DNA from: Eimeria necatrix
Taxonomy: Eukaryota > Apicomplexa > Conoidasida > Eucoccidiorida > Eimeriidae
Length of the DNA stretch: 40,000 bases
Assembly (NCBI RefSeq): GCF_000499385.1
Contig: NW_013653468.1
Coordinates: 1 to 40,000 of the forward strand
Direction of reading: 5' to 3'
Under the pieces are notes generated by a model. That model made no database searches and had not been told where the DNA came from. It saw only the letters and a program-made list of their open reading frames with translations. Positions 20,214 through 31,484 of this stretch are shown here, piece by piece. Within the stretch, counting starts at the first letter, position 1; the number at the start of each line of letters is the position of its first letter. Made by a program: the position numbers and the translations under genes.

Positions 20214-23027
20214 CGGGAGACCGCGTTGACACTGCAGCAGGGGGAATGTTCGCTTCCTTGAAGATGGGCATCCTTCACAGGGTCTCACAGATTGTAATGT
20301 TGGCACTGCGTCTCACCTGCAAAGCAGAGTGCTGCAGAGCATTGTGGGGCCATGTGAGCTGCGGCATTTGCGACAGCGTAGCGTTGGCATGGCATTCAGT
20401 AGCGCATCGACCGGCCTCGAAGGCCAATTGCTGGCCCCAATGGCTAATTTCGTCGTGGGAAATGTGCACGCAACACGATGGCGCTTCTGTATTTCATTCT
20501 ATTATTTCACGCCTTTATGCGGAGGCATTTAGTAGACTGCTATACATTGTTTAATAAGTTCCCTTTGGTAAACTCGCTTCCAGGCCCATGAAGCAATTCT
20601 TTTGTAATTCAGTGTTACCTTCGTAGTTATGGATGGGGCTAGCACAAGAATGCACGCTTACACTTTTCGTCTCATTCTTTCACGGACTTCACTGAACAAT
20701 TAGATATTCGGTCCTTGGTCAAATAGCGACCACAACGCTTGATGAACTTCAATTAGGACCATTTAGGAAACTTGTGAGTTAGGGAGGCACATCAGTAGGT
20801 GACCCTTTGCAACGTTCGCAAGGTCACAGCCATCTGTTTGGAGGAGCCACTTAAAGACTGCAATGCTGCCACACCAGTCCTAACCCGTGGAGCAACAGTC
20901 AAGTACGTAGCATTGGTAAGAAGCCACGCACTTTGAAAGACGGACTCAGCTGCACAACGAACATTGCAGGAATTAGTGACATCGGCTAAGCGGAGCGGTG
21001 CTATAGTAAATAATTTTGAGTCAGCAGTAACCGGCAAAAGCCTAACAGCACCACGGTCATGTGCTTGAAAGAATTGCTGAATCAATTCAGAATTCAGGAA
21101 CCAAAATGAGAGCAGAACGAGAGAAAAGTGTGGGTGAATGTGCAACTGTTCAGTGACTTTCCAGTAGGACGAATGTAGAGAGATAAGGAAATTCCAAGCC
21201 TAACGTGAACTCCTGAGACGGTGGTCGCTGCTGAGACGATGATCATGCGGTATGCACTCCCTACACTTTCAATTCACCCGTAAGGCACATCAGATTTTCT
21301 ATCTGACCACTGATACAACCAACAAAACCGAAACTAGATACGGTAGCGACGAAGTGAATTTGGAGTAGAGAGTCTGGGAAGTAACAGAGAGTTACAGTAT
21401 GATGCGCATCTGCAGAGGCCAGGAATGCGGCACAGCGCAGCGAACTGCCCTCGTGTGTAATAACTCGTGGGATCAGAAGGTTTCTCTTGGTATATTGTCT
21501 GCAAACATCGCCATGAAGGCCGTTCTTGCTCACAGCGCCCCCGGGTGACTACGGGACAATCTGGGGTAAATTATAATAACGCGAGCCCTTCATCGTGACG
21601 GCAGCCCACTGGTGCTCGGTCCATCAACTTAATTTGGCCGATGTAGTTGCAATCTCCGGAGTATATGGAGCTGAAGCACCAAAGCCTCATGAGGTCATGA
21701 CGTTATCGACCCAAAACACATTGTGCCCCTTTACATCGCAACATCTGTAGCGCTGCCGCTACGCCATTAAAGCTTTATTAATAAGAAGACTGACCAGATG
21801 TGTTCAAAGCCTAGAGCTAGTAATTTTCTTCATGTCCGCTGCCGTTCTGACTACTCTTGTTGCGCTCCCCATCATCACGGATTCGCAATCCTGACACTGC
21901 AGGACAGAAGGCTAGTGACAATCTAAACAGTTACACGCTAAGTGCAATTCTTTGGGTGCCCCTAAGTTTGACATCAAGGATGAAAAATAATTTTCCATGA
22001 AAAACAATGCCTAGGCGGAACGCTGCGAGACCCCTCCCCTAGAAGCCACATTGCATCATGTATGCGTGCCTCTACAGCCTACATAGCGAATGGCGCATTG
22101 CATCGTGTATCGATTCCTCTACAATTTATATGACGAATCGCCAGCTCCCAGCTGTATGGCAGTGCTCTTCGGCAATTCACACACATAGCACATGTTCCTG
22201 CGGAGAAACTGGATATCGCGCGACATTCAGAAGACGCCACAGGTGTAGACCTTCTCTGCCTAAGCTGTAGTAACGTCCAAGACCGCCTCTACTATATACT
22301 TCACTTCTCAATAGGTTCCTCCCACCACTCCTGCGACGAAAGAAACCGGTGATGTAGGACAAAGTCTAAGCACACAAGCAACCTATGAGTCATTGGCTGG
22401 TGCGGATCCCTTCTAGACAGTTTTTAATATGTTATTAATGAGACTAAAACTCTTTTCTCTCTTCAAAGCCTTGTGAAACTTCACAAAATCCCTAGGCGTT
22501 AACATTGCGCCACAGCGATCCGTCGAGTCAATCGCCGCCGCTGCTGCTGGTTGCTGCGCAGCTACCATTGGGGCAGCAACTCCGCTACACTTGCGCGAAT
22601 TCGTTAAATTTAATGTTATCATCCAGTAGAAGTATCTGTTTATTCCTGTCCTTTTCAGGCTGCTGCTGCACCGGAAGCTGCTGCTGCTGGTTCACGCGGC
22701 CTCATCCTCGGCCGCAGTCGTCCAGAAGCGGCGATCCGGTGATTTCTATGCCGCAGCAGCAAGCCCCGCAGCAGCAATAACGCCATTATCTTTTGAGGGT
22801 AGCTTCTGCAGCTCTGCTGAGGAAATTTATTTTCATTTTATGGCGCTGTGGGTACGGCAGCCCAAATCCATCCGCCTTTCAAAATTATGTTTGCAGCTGC
22901 ACCGCTGCTGCAGCTGTACCATTAGAGGTGTTCCCTCCCTCTTTGCATCTGAAGCCACTCCAGCGGACCTGTAGCACAGACACACACACAGAGGAAAGTT
23001 AGAGGCTACACCCCCCTCTGAAGCCTC
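20214..23027. other. Intergenic sequence containing the repeat-poor to repeat-rich boundary
   Basis: No gene is called. From 20,214 to about 22,500 the sequence is ordinary and repeat-free; from about 22,535 CTG/CAG words become frequent and remain so to the end of the window. The 5' leader of the HECT gene lies at the right end. A pyrimidine tract and CAG at 22641-22660 (ttattcctgtccttttcag) look like a splice acceptor and may mark a 5' untranslated exon. A minus-strand frame at 22603-22696 (PEKDRNKQILLLDDNIKF) looks protein-like but has no start. Confidence 0.5.
22049..22140. repeat. Diverged 47-bp-period tandem duplication
   Basis: Copies at 22049-22093 and 22096-22140 align over about 45 bases: cattgcatc-tgtat, cctctaca and gaat-g are shared, with scattered substitutions between. 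No gene spans it. Confidence 0.7.
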
Positions 23028-26000
23028 ATGGGGTCAGCGGCTTCATCACAGGGCACAGGGGCCAATAACAGCGGCCCGCAGCAGCAGCAGCAACACCCTA
23101 AACCACACGGGCAGCGACAGCAACAAGGACGCCAGCAGCTGCAGGGACTGGAGCAGAGGCAGCAGCAAGAGCTGCCTGCGGGCGGCTCCTTCCTGCGGCA
23201 CCACGAGGCGGCGGCCGAAGAAGTTGACTCACCTGCCGTTTTCGCGAATTCACCTGCATCTACAGCACGAGCCATGGAGCCTTTAGATGAAGAGCGGTCT
23301 TCTCCATCAGCAGCAGACACTACAGCAGCGGCTGCTGGCGCTGCTGCAGGCAGCGCAGCTGTAGGCGGCGCTCCCTCAGTGGCTGCACTACTCGCTGAGG
23401 GATTCATACAGCCTGGAGAGTCCTTCGAGAGTCTGAAGGACAGTTTCCTGCTCCTAGATTTGGAGGATGACATGGGTGAGATTCACCTTAGGAGGGCCGC
23501 TGCAGCGGCATTGCACTCCAGGCTTTCTTCTGCTGCTTTTGCTGCTTCAGCAGCTGTCAATTGGAGCCGGCTGCAGCAGCAGTAGCTGCTAGTGCTGCTG
23601 GCGCTGCTGCTGCAGTGCCTGCTGTTGTAGCCACTACCACTAGCTGCTTAAGCTTTCCGTTGCTGCGCGTTTTGGTGGTGTTGTTCCAGCTGCAGCAGCG
23701 GCACAGGCAGTGCAGCAAACAGTTGCTGCTGCGGCCGGCAGCAGCAACGGAAGCAGCAGCTGCACACACAACAGCGTCCAGACGGCGAGCACAGAGTCCC
23801 GTGGGTTTGCAGAAGCAGCTTGCGCCCGCTTGTGCGCCGCGCGGCAGCAGCAGCAGCAGCTGCAGCAGCTGCTCGACGCTGCGCCGGAGACGCTGCTGCA
23901 GTTGCTGCGAACGAAGAAGGACTGGGAGCGGCTGGCAGGTAGCTTTGGTTGCTTCTTGCTGCTGCTTAAGGAGGGAAGGCTTGGCGCGGGCCTTGGCTAG
24001 ATTGAAGTGCTGCTGCTGGAATTTGCTGCTGCTGCTGCTTCTGTTGGTCTTGGGCTGCCTGCAGGTGTCTTTTTCGACAACTTCTACGGACTTTCAAGAG
24101 CCTTTTGGGCCCCTCAGCAGCGCAGCACGGACTCCCAGCTGAGGGCTGCCCTGCCCAACGGCGGCAGCAACAGCAGCAACCGTGGGGCGAGCAGCAGCAG
24201 CAGCAACATCCTGAATGGCTGCAACGGCATAAGCAGCAGGAACGACGGCAGCAACAGTGGCTCCGAGGGGGAATCGGCCTCCTTTCCAGTTGACCTCGAG
24301 GCAGTGCGGAGATTTTACTCTGGCGTTCTAGCAGCTGCGAGGGCTACAATTGCTTCCGCATCTGACGGTGCTTTTTGCTGTTTTACGCGTGCTGTTTGCT
24401 GCTGCTGCTGCTGCTGTTGCTGCTGGCTGTTGTACGTTGCTGCTCTTGGGTGTTCTTGCTTAGAAGCCAGGCGAGCTGGTGCTGAGCCAGCCATGCTGCC
24501 TTCGTTTCCGCTGTTTTCTCCGGCATCCTGGCAATCGAGCGCATGCATGCACTGCTGCTGCAGCTGCGGGCGTTGGTGCTGCTGTAGGAAACTGGGACCC
24601 AATAGAACTAATGCTAGAAAGGATCAACAGCCTCTGCTGCGTCCTTCTGCGAAGGGCCAGCTCGCTGCGGCATCCTCAGCAACTGGCCTTTATCCCTATC
24701 CTCTTAGGTATGCACAGTGCAAGGCTTCTGGGCGGAGTGGCAACTGCAGTTTCTGTTTGTGTTTGTTACGGTGTGCAAGTGTTTGTGCCTCTTGGAGTGC
24801 GAGATTGAGATGGGCAGTGGAGGCTCTTTGTTGGTTTTTCTTTTCTGTAGTTGGGGTACCTTGCTGTTGGAATTCCTTCCCTAGTCTCACTTTTGTGGAG
24901 GGTGTGTGCATGCCTCTTGGCTGTTGCAGAATGCCCTTTCCTAGAAGAGTCTGTAGACTTCTCGGAACTCGCAAAGCTCTGTGAGGTCGTTGCCTCTCTG
25001 CCGCATTCCTCGCGCCGCACAATCGCTCAGTGGTGCGTTGCAGCAAGCGCTGTTGGTGCATTTGCTGCTGCATCTGCTAGTGGCGCTGTCAGATGTAGTG
25101 GCTAGCTTCTTTTCCTCTAGTGGTTCTATGCAGCTAGCTAGCTTTCTAGAGAGCTAGCTGGGTGTTCATCCCTGGGTATCTGCTGCTGCCAGTCTCCACG
25201 CCTGCCAGAGCTGCCACTGTATTGTTGCTGCTCCAGTGTGTTTTCTTTAGGTATGTCGAGGTCCCGGCATCTCACGTGGAGCAGCACATAACAGTAGTTC
25301 AGCAGCTCATCACAGGTGAGGCTGTCTTCACTGTGCGCTTTTTTGTGTGGATGGCCATCAGTGCTTTTGGTCTTCGCACTGCTGCTGCTGCTGCTGGTGC
25401 TGCTGTGGAGAGCGTTGCTGAGTGTCTTGGTCGCGCATTTGCTGCCAGCTGTAGTGGCTGTGTAGACCTCTTGCTGCTTGTTTCCTTCGATGGTGATGCT
25501 ATTGGCGGGGTGCTGCCGCTGCGCCTGTGGCTGTTGCAGTCCGCATGCTTTCTGCTGGGCCTTTGGAGTCGTGGCACTATCTCCAGGCAGCGCAACACCC
25601 AGCGGAAACGGCGCTTCGTTCCGCGCTGCAGCTGTTGCACTTGTTGTATGTTGCAAACGTCAACAGGCATTTGCGCCGTCTGCAGCTGAGGCACTGGAAA
25701 GAGCAGAACCTGCAGCTGCTGGATAGATCAGCTTTAGTGTTTAACGAGCTACCTGCAGACGCGGCCGCAGCTGCAGCTGCAGGCGGGACAGCGGCAGCCT
25801 CGGAAATGCTGGAACAGCAGCAGCTGCTGAAACAGCAGCAGGAGGCAAGGGAGGTCGACTTCACACTGTTCCACAATGATGCCATTAACTCCAACAGCCA
25901 ACTGCTGCAGCACGAATTTGCGCTTTGGCTGCGCTTACGTCGCGGCATAGCGCCACGGCTGCTGCAGCAAGCGCTGCAGCAGCGGCAGCAAGGGCCTATT

Positions 26001-29000
26001 ACCCAAGGCAGGCGGCGGGGACAGCAGCAGCAGGACCAGAACGCGCCACAGAGAGACGCAGCACCTGCAGCAGAACCTTCAGGGTCCTCTGGGGCTGCTT
26101 CAGCAGCTCCCACAGCAGCGGGAGGACCACCAGCTGAAACAAACGCTGGCGCAGCAACGCCACGGAGTTCCAATGCCGCCACAGCTGCAGCAGCAGGAGT
26201 GGCTGCAGAGGTGGCGCCAAGAAGTGAGAGAGCCTGGGGATCAGCCGTGCGCTCCATGTCAGTAGATTCCTTGTTTTCCGTAGAAGCTGAGGCAATGGCA
26301 GCACTGCGGCCGCCGTCGGATGACGCAGCAGCTGGCGGTCCTGCTGAAGGTCCCGGCGGGGATGCAGTCGTTGTAGATACAGCTGAAGACTCATTTAGTA
26401 GTAATTTGTTGCGGACAGTTGCTGCAGCAGCAGCAGCCGAAGGCTTCGCCCCAGTGCCCTCTCCTTTCGCCTTGTCGGAGCATTCGACTGCGGCAGCAGC
26501 TCTCGCTGCAGGCGTTGCCTCTCCCGTTGCAGCCTTCTCAAGCCCAGCAGCAGCTGCAGCAGCGTCGGCAGCCAATGCCCCATTCTCGCATTTCTCTATT
26601 CCAGAAAGAAGCATGACGAACCAGGCGTTCTCACTGCTCGCGCACCCGTTCGTACTGGACGCCTCAGTTAAGGCAGACATTCTTCGGAGGCAGGCAGCAA
26701 TAGAGCAGCAGTATCAGGTGGGTGCTGCTGTGTCTTTTTTCTGAGTTTGCCGCTGCTGCTGCAGCCACGGCCTACGCTGTAGCTGAGGGCCTGCCATGGA
26801 GGGGCGAGCTGCCGCTGATGCTGAACTAGCTGGCTGCGCTGCTTGCGCCCTGCTCCGACAGAAGTTGTGGGATGCGTCAGCACAGAGAGTGGGAGAGCTT
26901 TGTTTGCGGTTGAGGGGCCTTTTGCTGCATGTTTTTGCTGCTGCTGTTGCGTAGGCACGGCAGGCTGAGATGGACGCCGTGTTGGCGCTGTGCACCGGCG
27001 GCGCTGGGTACCCACTGCCCTTTTTGTACTTGCGGGTGCGTCGGTCTCACTTGGTGCAAGATACGCTGCAGCAGATTGCATGCAACAGCAGCCGGGACAG
27101 CCATATCAACAACACCAACCTCCGTAAGGCTCTGAAGATCAAATTCATCGGGGAAGAAGGCGTAGACCAAGGTGGCGTCACCAAGGAGTTCTTCCAGCTT
27201 CTTGTCGATGAGGTGGGCAGCAGCAGCTAAGTGGTTCAAGAGCTTAAAGCACTAAAAACGTACAAATTCGCCTCTTTCTTGCTAGCCATTTCGTGTTCAA
27301 TTGCCGGCAGCGGTAGAGCTGCAGAAGCAGCAGCAATTGGGACTGATCTTCTTCCTGCAGTGCGGGATTAGGCGCTGCGTAATCTGCTGTTTTGGCTATA
27401 TGTGCAGCTGTTTAGCCCTGACTACGGCATGTTCTCCCTTGACGAGGAGAGCCAGATGCACTGGTTCTGCCCATACTCGCTGGAGGGGCGATATCGTTTT
27501 GAGCTCATAGGGATTCTTTGCGGCCTCGCCATAAACAACGCCGTTCTAATGCCCATGAACTTTCCCCTTGTGCTTTTCAAGAAGCTCTTGGGCTGGCCAT
27601 CGGCCTCTCTAGAAGACCTCTACGCCCTGCACCCGCAGGTTGCCAGGCAAGCCCGTTAGCACTGACTGCGAGACTGCAGCAATACCCCCCAATTCATACA
27701 GGCGCCTCTACTTAGAAATTGTCTTGGCTTTTAAGCGAAAGCGGAAGAGCTACCAGACAAGGAGTCTGGTGGCCGCAGCACGCCGTCTGCGCTGCTCTCG
27801 AGTGTCTTCTGTCGCGGGTTGCTGCGGGCTGCGGCGGCTGCAGGAGCCTTGTGTGTGTGCTGCGGGCCTCGCGAGAGGAGCTGGAGTCCATGGGCCTGAC
27901 TTTCAACGTCGCGTCCGATTTCCTTGGACAAGTTCGGGAGGATGCCTTAGGTTCGCACGATCCCAGCGACAGCGTTACAATAGAAAACCGGTGAGACAGC
28001 AGCAACGAGGACAGGCTGTTCACTTCAGTGGCGCTTATGCAACTGACTTCGCCAGCTTACTGGCTTAGGCAACAGCTTAAAAGCGCAGGCATAGCAGCTC
28101 ACACTGCCAGCGTGGTCTGCAGGTGCTGCGTGGGGTGCATGTGCGAGCAGTGACGAATACGTTCAGCTGTACTTAGAACACGTCCTTGACGTTTCTGTCC
28201 GCGAACAGTACAGCGCATTTGAAGATGGCTTCTACCGCTGCGTGGACAAGACCACAATTTCTTTGTTCCGCCCGGAGGAGCTGCAGCTGCTCCTTCTAGG
28301 CAAGGAAGAGGAACTGGATGTTTCGTTGCTACAAAAGGTGAAAGACGCACGCAGCTTGTTGTCCATTCACCCGCCGCACTCCGAACGAGTTTGTCGGCAC
28401 ACGGCACAGCCTTTCAGGTTCCGGCAGACAGTTCATTTCGCTCGCTTCCAAAACCAGACGTAGTGAGCCTTAGGGTGTGTCTTGTTACCTGTGGCTGACG
28501 AGGGCGCAGGCAGCGACATACCAGGACGGATACACGAAGGACTCGCGGGCGATTTCAATGTTTTGGAACGTCTGCCAGACTTTTACTCAGGAGGAGAAGA
28601 AGAAACTTCTTATGTTCATAACAGGTTAGCAGCAGCAGCCTTGGCAGCGTAGTGTTGCGGGAACCGCTGGCAGCTCGCTGCGAAGCTTCACCGCGCCTGG
28701 CAACGCTTTAATTGCCTGCTGTCTGCTGCGGCTCTCAGGTTCGGATCGCGTGCCACTGGGGGGTCCGCAGGCGCTGCGCCTCACCATTGGCCGGAGCGGC
28801 CCAGACACGGAACGGTAAGTCTGAATGGCCTTTAGATTTTTGGCAGCTCTCCACGATTATTTGAGACCGCCACATTCTTTGCTTGTTTCTGGGGGACCCC
28901 CAGGCGCTGCGTTTTGCCAATGCCTGGAGCGGCTTGGACAGACTTTTGGGCAGCTTTCCATTGTTGGGGGCACCTCGTTCTTTGTGAAGTTTTGCTTGCT

Positions 29001-29261
29001 GAGCTGAAGCCGAAGCAGCAGAAGATGCCGCGGCTTTACCTTGTGGCCCAGCCAACTGTAGCTGGCTTTGAGCGAAGTTGCAAAAAGCGTATTTCATGGT
29101 TTCATGCTTGCTTGTTGTGGCTGTTTGCTGCGTGCCGCAGGCTTCCCACTGCTCACACGTGCTTTAATTTTTTGTTGCTGCCCGACTACAGCAGCGAAGA
29201 GAAAATGGCTCGGCTGCTTTTGATCGCCATCCAGAACTGCACTGGATTTGGCCTCAGGTGA
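23028..29261 (+). CDS. HECT-type E3 ubiquitin ligase, UBE3A-like (14 exons, 1161 aa)
   Basis: It accepts ubiquitin from an E2 on a catalytic Cys and passes it to substrates. Exons inferred from frame, GT-AG sites and homology: 23028-23475, 23813-23938, 24065-24367, 24588-24707, 24930-25032, 25251-25315, 25540-26717, 26955-27212, 27408-27646, 27844-27990, 28151-28337, 28510-28624, 28739-28814, 29141-29261; the sum is 3486 nt, exactly in frame. The pre-HECT helices ([24 protein letters not shown]) follow UBE3A order. The HECT N-lobe has [20 protein letters not shown] and [11 protein letters not shown]; the C-lobe has [22 protein letters not shown] and the catalytic HTCFN (Cys1129, 32 residues from the end, the UBE3A spacing) plus the Phe four residues from the terminus. 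No AZUL zinc domain is seen. The start follows an in-frame stop 9 bp upstream; MGSAASSQ fits an N-myristoylation signal. Exons 1 and 7 carry Ala/Gln tracts. The first four exons are the least certain. Confidence 0.88.
25131..25160. repeat. Perfect inverted repeat, 9-bp arms, in HECT intron 5
   Basis: CAGCTAGCT (25131-25139) and AGCTAGCTG (25152-25160) are reverse complements separated by 12 bases. It lies within the intron between exons ending at 25032 and starting at 25251. It may be chance, favoured by the CAGCTG-rich background. Confidence 0.7.
27647..27843 (+). other. GC-AG intron in the HECT gene
   Basis: The donor is CAG|GCAAGC and the acceptor GCTGCAG|G. Splicing completes an Arg codon (AG+G) and gives [13 protein letters not shown], matching the continuous HECT sequence. 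Nearby GT donors either drop conserved residues or shift the frame. GCAAG is the usual strong form of the rare GC donor class. Confidence 0.75.
28889..28945 (+). repeat. Degenerate copy of HECT exon 13 inside intron 13
   Basis: The segment ctgggggacccccaggcgctgcg...gagcggcttggaca mirrors exon 13 from 28756 (ctggggggtccgcaggcgctgcg...gagcggcccagaca) at about three quarters of positions, without gaps over about 55 bases. Similarity may continue weakly after it (ttttggcagct near 28840 and tttgggcagct near 28946). It encodes no usable exon in the gene's frame. Confidence 0.65.
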
Positions 29262-30290
29262 AGCCGCGGCGGTTTCCTGCCTCCGAGGCACCCAGCGGCC
29301 AGCATTCGCAGCTGCATAAGCGGGCCATTAACTGCTGTTCAAGTCCAGGGTGGACAAGCATTGTTTTGAAGGCCGAGGGAGAGCCAGAGTGGCTTGTACG
29401 CTTACGGGAGCGTATAAAATGAAAAACATGTGTTGCGTGATTTGCAACTTGATAGTTCCACAAGCAGCGGCAGCTAAGGCGTCTTTCTCCCAGTAGTTGA
29501 CAGTGACAATGCAGCAGTGGGTGCACCTTGCGACTAGTCATTAAATGCAGCAAGCAGCAGCGTGCCACTTTGCTGCATTCTTAAGTGCTGTGGGGAGCAA
29601 GCTGCCAAAGCAATTTATTTCACAGCATGTACCATTTCGATGGCCATTTGATGGCCCTCCTATGGGCCTTGTGCAAAAAGTAAAAAGGCGTTTGAGCTCT
29701 ATACACGCCAAAGGAGCGTCGCTCGCTTGTTGAGTTGCCTCCGTGGCATGCAGCACAGCGTACGCAACTATTGCTGCTGCAGCCGCTGCAGCGAACGCAA
29801 CTGCAGCTGCTGCAGCTGCTGCAGCGTACGCAACTGCAGCTGCTGCAGCTGCTGCAGCTGCTGCAACTGTAGATAGAGAGAAAAGCCTACTGGCTGCTGC
29901 AATGGTAGGTTCTGCCAACTCCGCCTCTACTTAAAAGACTGACTTCCCGTTTGTTTTTCGTGCTGCTGTTGCTGCTGCTGTTACTGCCTCAAAGAAGTCA
30001 CATTTATGGAGAGCGGGTCGCAAGCCAGGTTGCTAGCAGAGCCCACCAAGGAGTTGAGCACTCTAGTGCTGCTCCGCAGAACAGCAAATTGCCCGCAAAG
30101 GACACCGATCTGCATGCAGCGCGAATGCACTGTAGGAAGGCACATAACAACTTTTAAGAAAAGCCGCCTCACTCCCTTAACTTTGCTGCCTGGGGCTAGC
30201 GGCCTTCTCCCCACGCAACAGCGAAGCAGGGAAACAAAAAGCATCTAAGAGAGCTCGCTGACTCGCTAACTGGCTAGCCAGCAGCACACT
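29262..30290. other. Convergent intergenic region between the HECT and DDT/WHIM genes
   Basis: It separates the ends of two convergent genes and so must hold both 3' ends. Frames at 29541-29918 (minus) and 29743-29934 (+) are alanine-tract artefacts of the tandem repeat inside, and neither starts with ATG. No poly(A) signal is identified with confidence. Confidence 0.6.
29757..29875. repeat. 33-bp tandem repeat, about three copies, with GCTGCA core
   Basis: The 13-mer agcg(t/a)acgcaact recurs at 29757, 29790 and 29823, exactly 33 bp apart, each followed by GCTGCAGCTGCTGCAG-type sequence. The core is self-complementary (CAGCTG, CTGCAG) and can form hairpins on either strand. Confidence 0.8.
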
Positions 30291-31451
30291 TCACGCCTCC
30301 TGCCCAGGCCGCTTAAGGCGTTTGAGAGGCTCGAGGTCCCAAAGAGAAACACACGTGGCCGCGCCTGATGCAGCAGCAGCAGCAACTGCTGCTGCTGCCG
30401 CTGCTTCCCCGGGCCTTGCAACGCGACGCTCCTCCCAGTCTACATAAACCCCGCGCCAGAAACCTTCTGGGCTGGTGTCAATACGACGGATAATGCCGGC
30501 AAGCCGCTGCTGCTGCTGCTGCAGGTGCTGCTGCTGCAGGGCGAAATCAAGAACCGCAAGTCCTAGGCCTCTGGGGACAGGGGGGAGGGTCGCAGCAGCA
30601 GCAACAGCAGCGGCCTGGCAGCAGCCAAGCTGCATGCGGAAGCGCATGCCAGAACACCACCCCATATCCAGTGCCTGCAGCACTTTGTTGCACTGAAGCA
30701 GAAAGCTGCTGCTCCCCTGCAGCACAGGAACACTCAGAATGACCCAGCGCCTGCGCAGCTGAGGGCCAACAGCCCCGGGGGGCAGCGCCTGGCCCCCGCA
30801 GCTTCCGTGGCCGTTTACTGCAGCAGCAATTGCGTGCTCGCGGCTGTGGGGGTCCGTCTCTGCTCCCCAGGCTGTCGTGCTGTCTGCTGTTGCGGGTTGC
30901 TGCTGCTGCGCATCTGCCGCTGCGGCTCTGCTGCTCCCGGCTGACGGTGCCCTTGCAAGTCTTGATCTGGTGACGCGGCTTTCGCTTGCAGTGGAAGCAG
31001 CAGCAGCAAGAGCGTCCAGACCCTCAGCAGCAGCATCCGCTGCAGTTGGGTGCCTCCTGTTGCGCAGCAACAAAGACACAGCGCAGCTCCGCAACTCCAT
31101 AGTCCACACACCATTAAAAGTTAAAGTCAGAAAACTAGCAAGGGATGCAGCAGCAGCTGTATAGTAGTACTACACTTTGCCCGCTAGGCTGCAGCCATAC
31201 GGCCGCAGCATCCGCAGCAGCAGCGTGAAGTAGTAAGGAAAGCAAGCAGGAATCGCAGCAGCAGCAAGGGCCACGGCCCAGCTTCGGCAGCAGGAGGCGC
31301 CGCTGCGGCGCTGCAGCAGGCCGCGCCCCTCGCTGCTGCTGCAGCAACGAGCAAGGAGGCTCCATCCTGCGCCTCTCAGTACTGCTGTGCAGGGGCAAGA
31401 AATGCAGCAAGCTGCATCAGGGCAAGGGCCTAGGTCTCCTCCCGGCATGTA

Positions 31452-31484
<33 letters not shown>

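Noticed and set aside
25577..26680. 367-codon minus-strand frame opposite HECT exon 7
   Set aside because: Ala/Ser/Cys-rich mirror of the triplet tracts; the + strand holds the conserved pre-HECT and HECT residues.
29743..29934. Alanine-rich small frame ([11 protein letters not shown] repeats)
   Set aside because: Lacks an ATG and is fully explained by the 33-bp tandem repeat.
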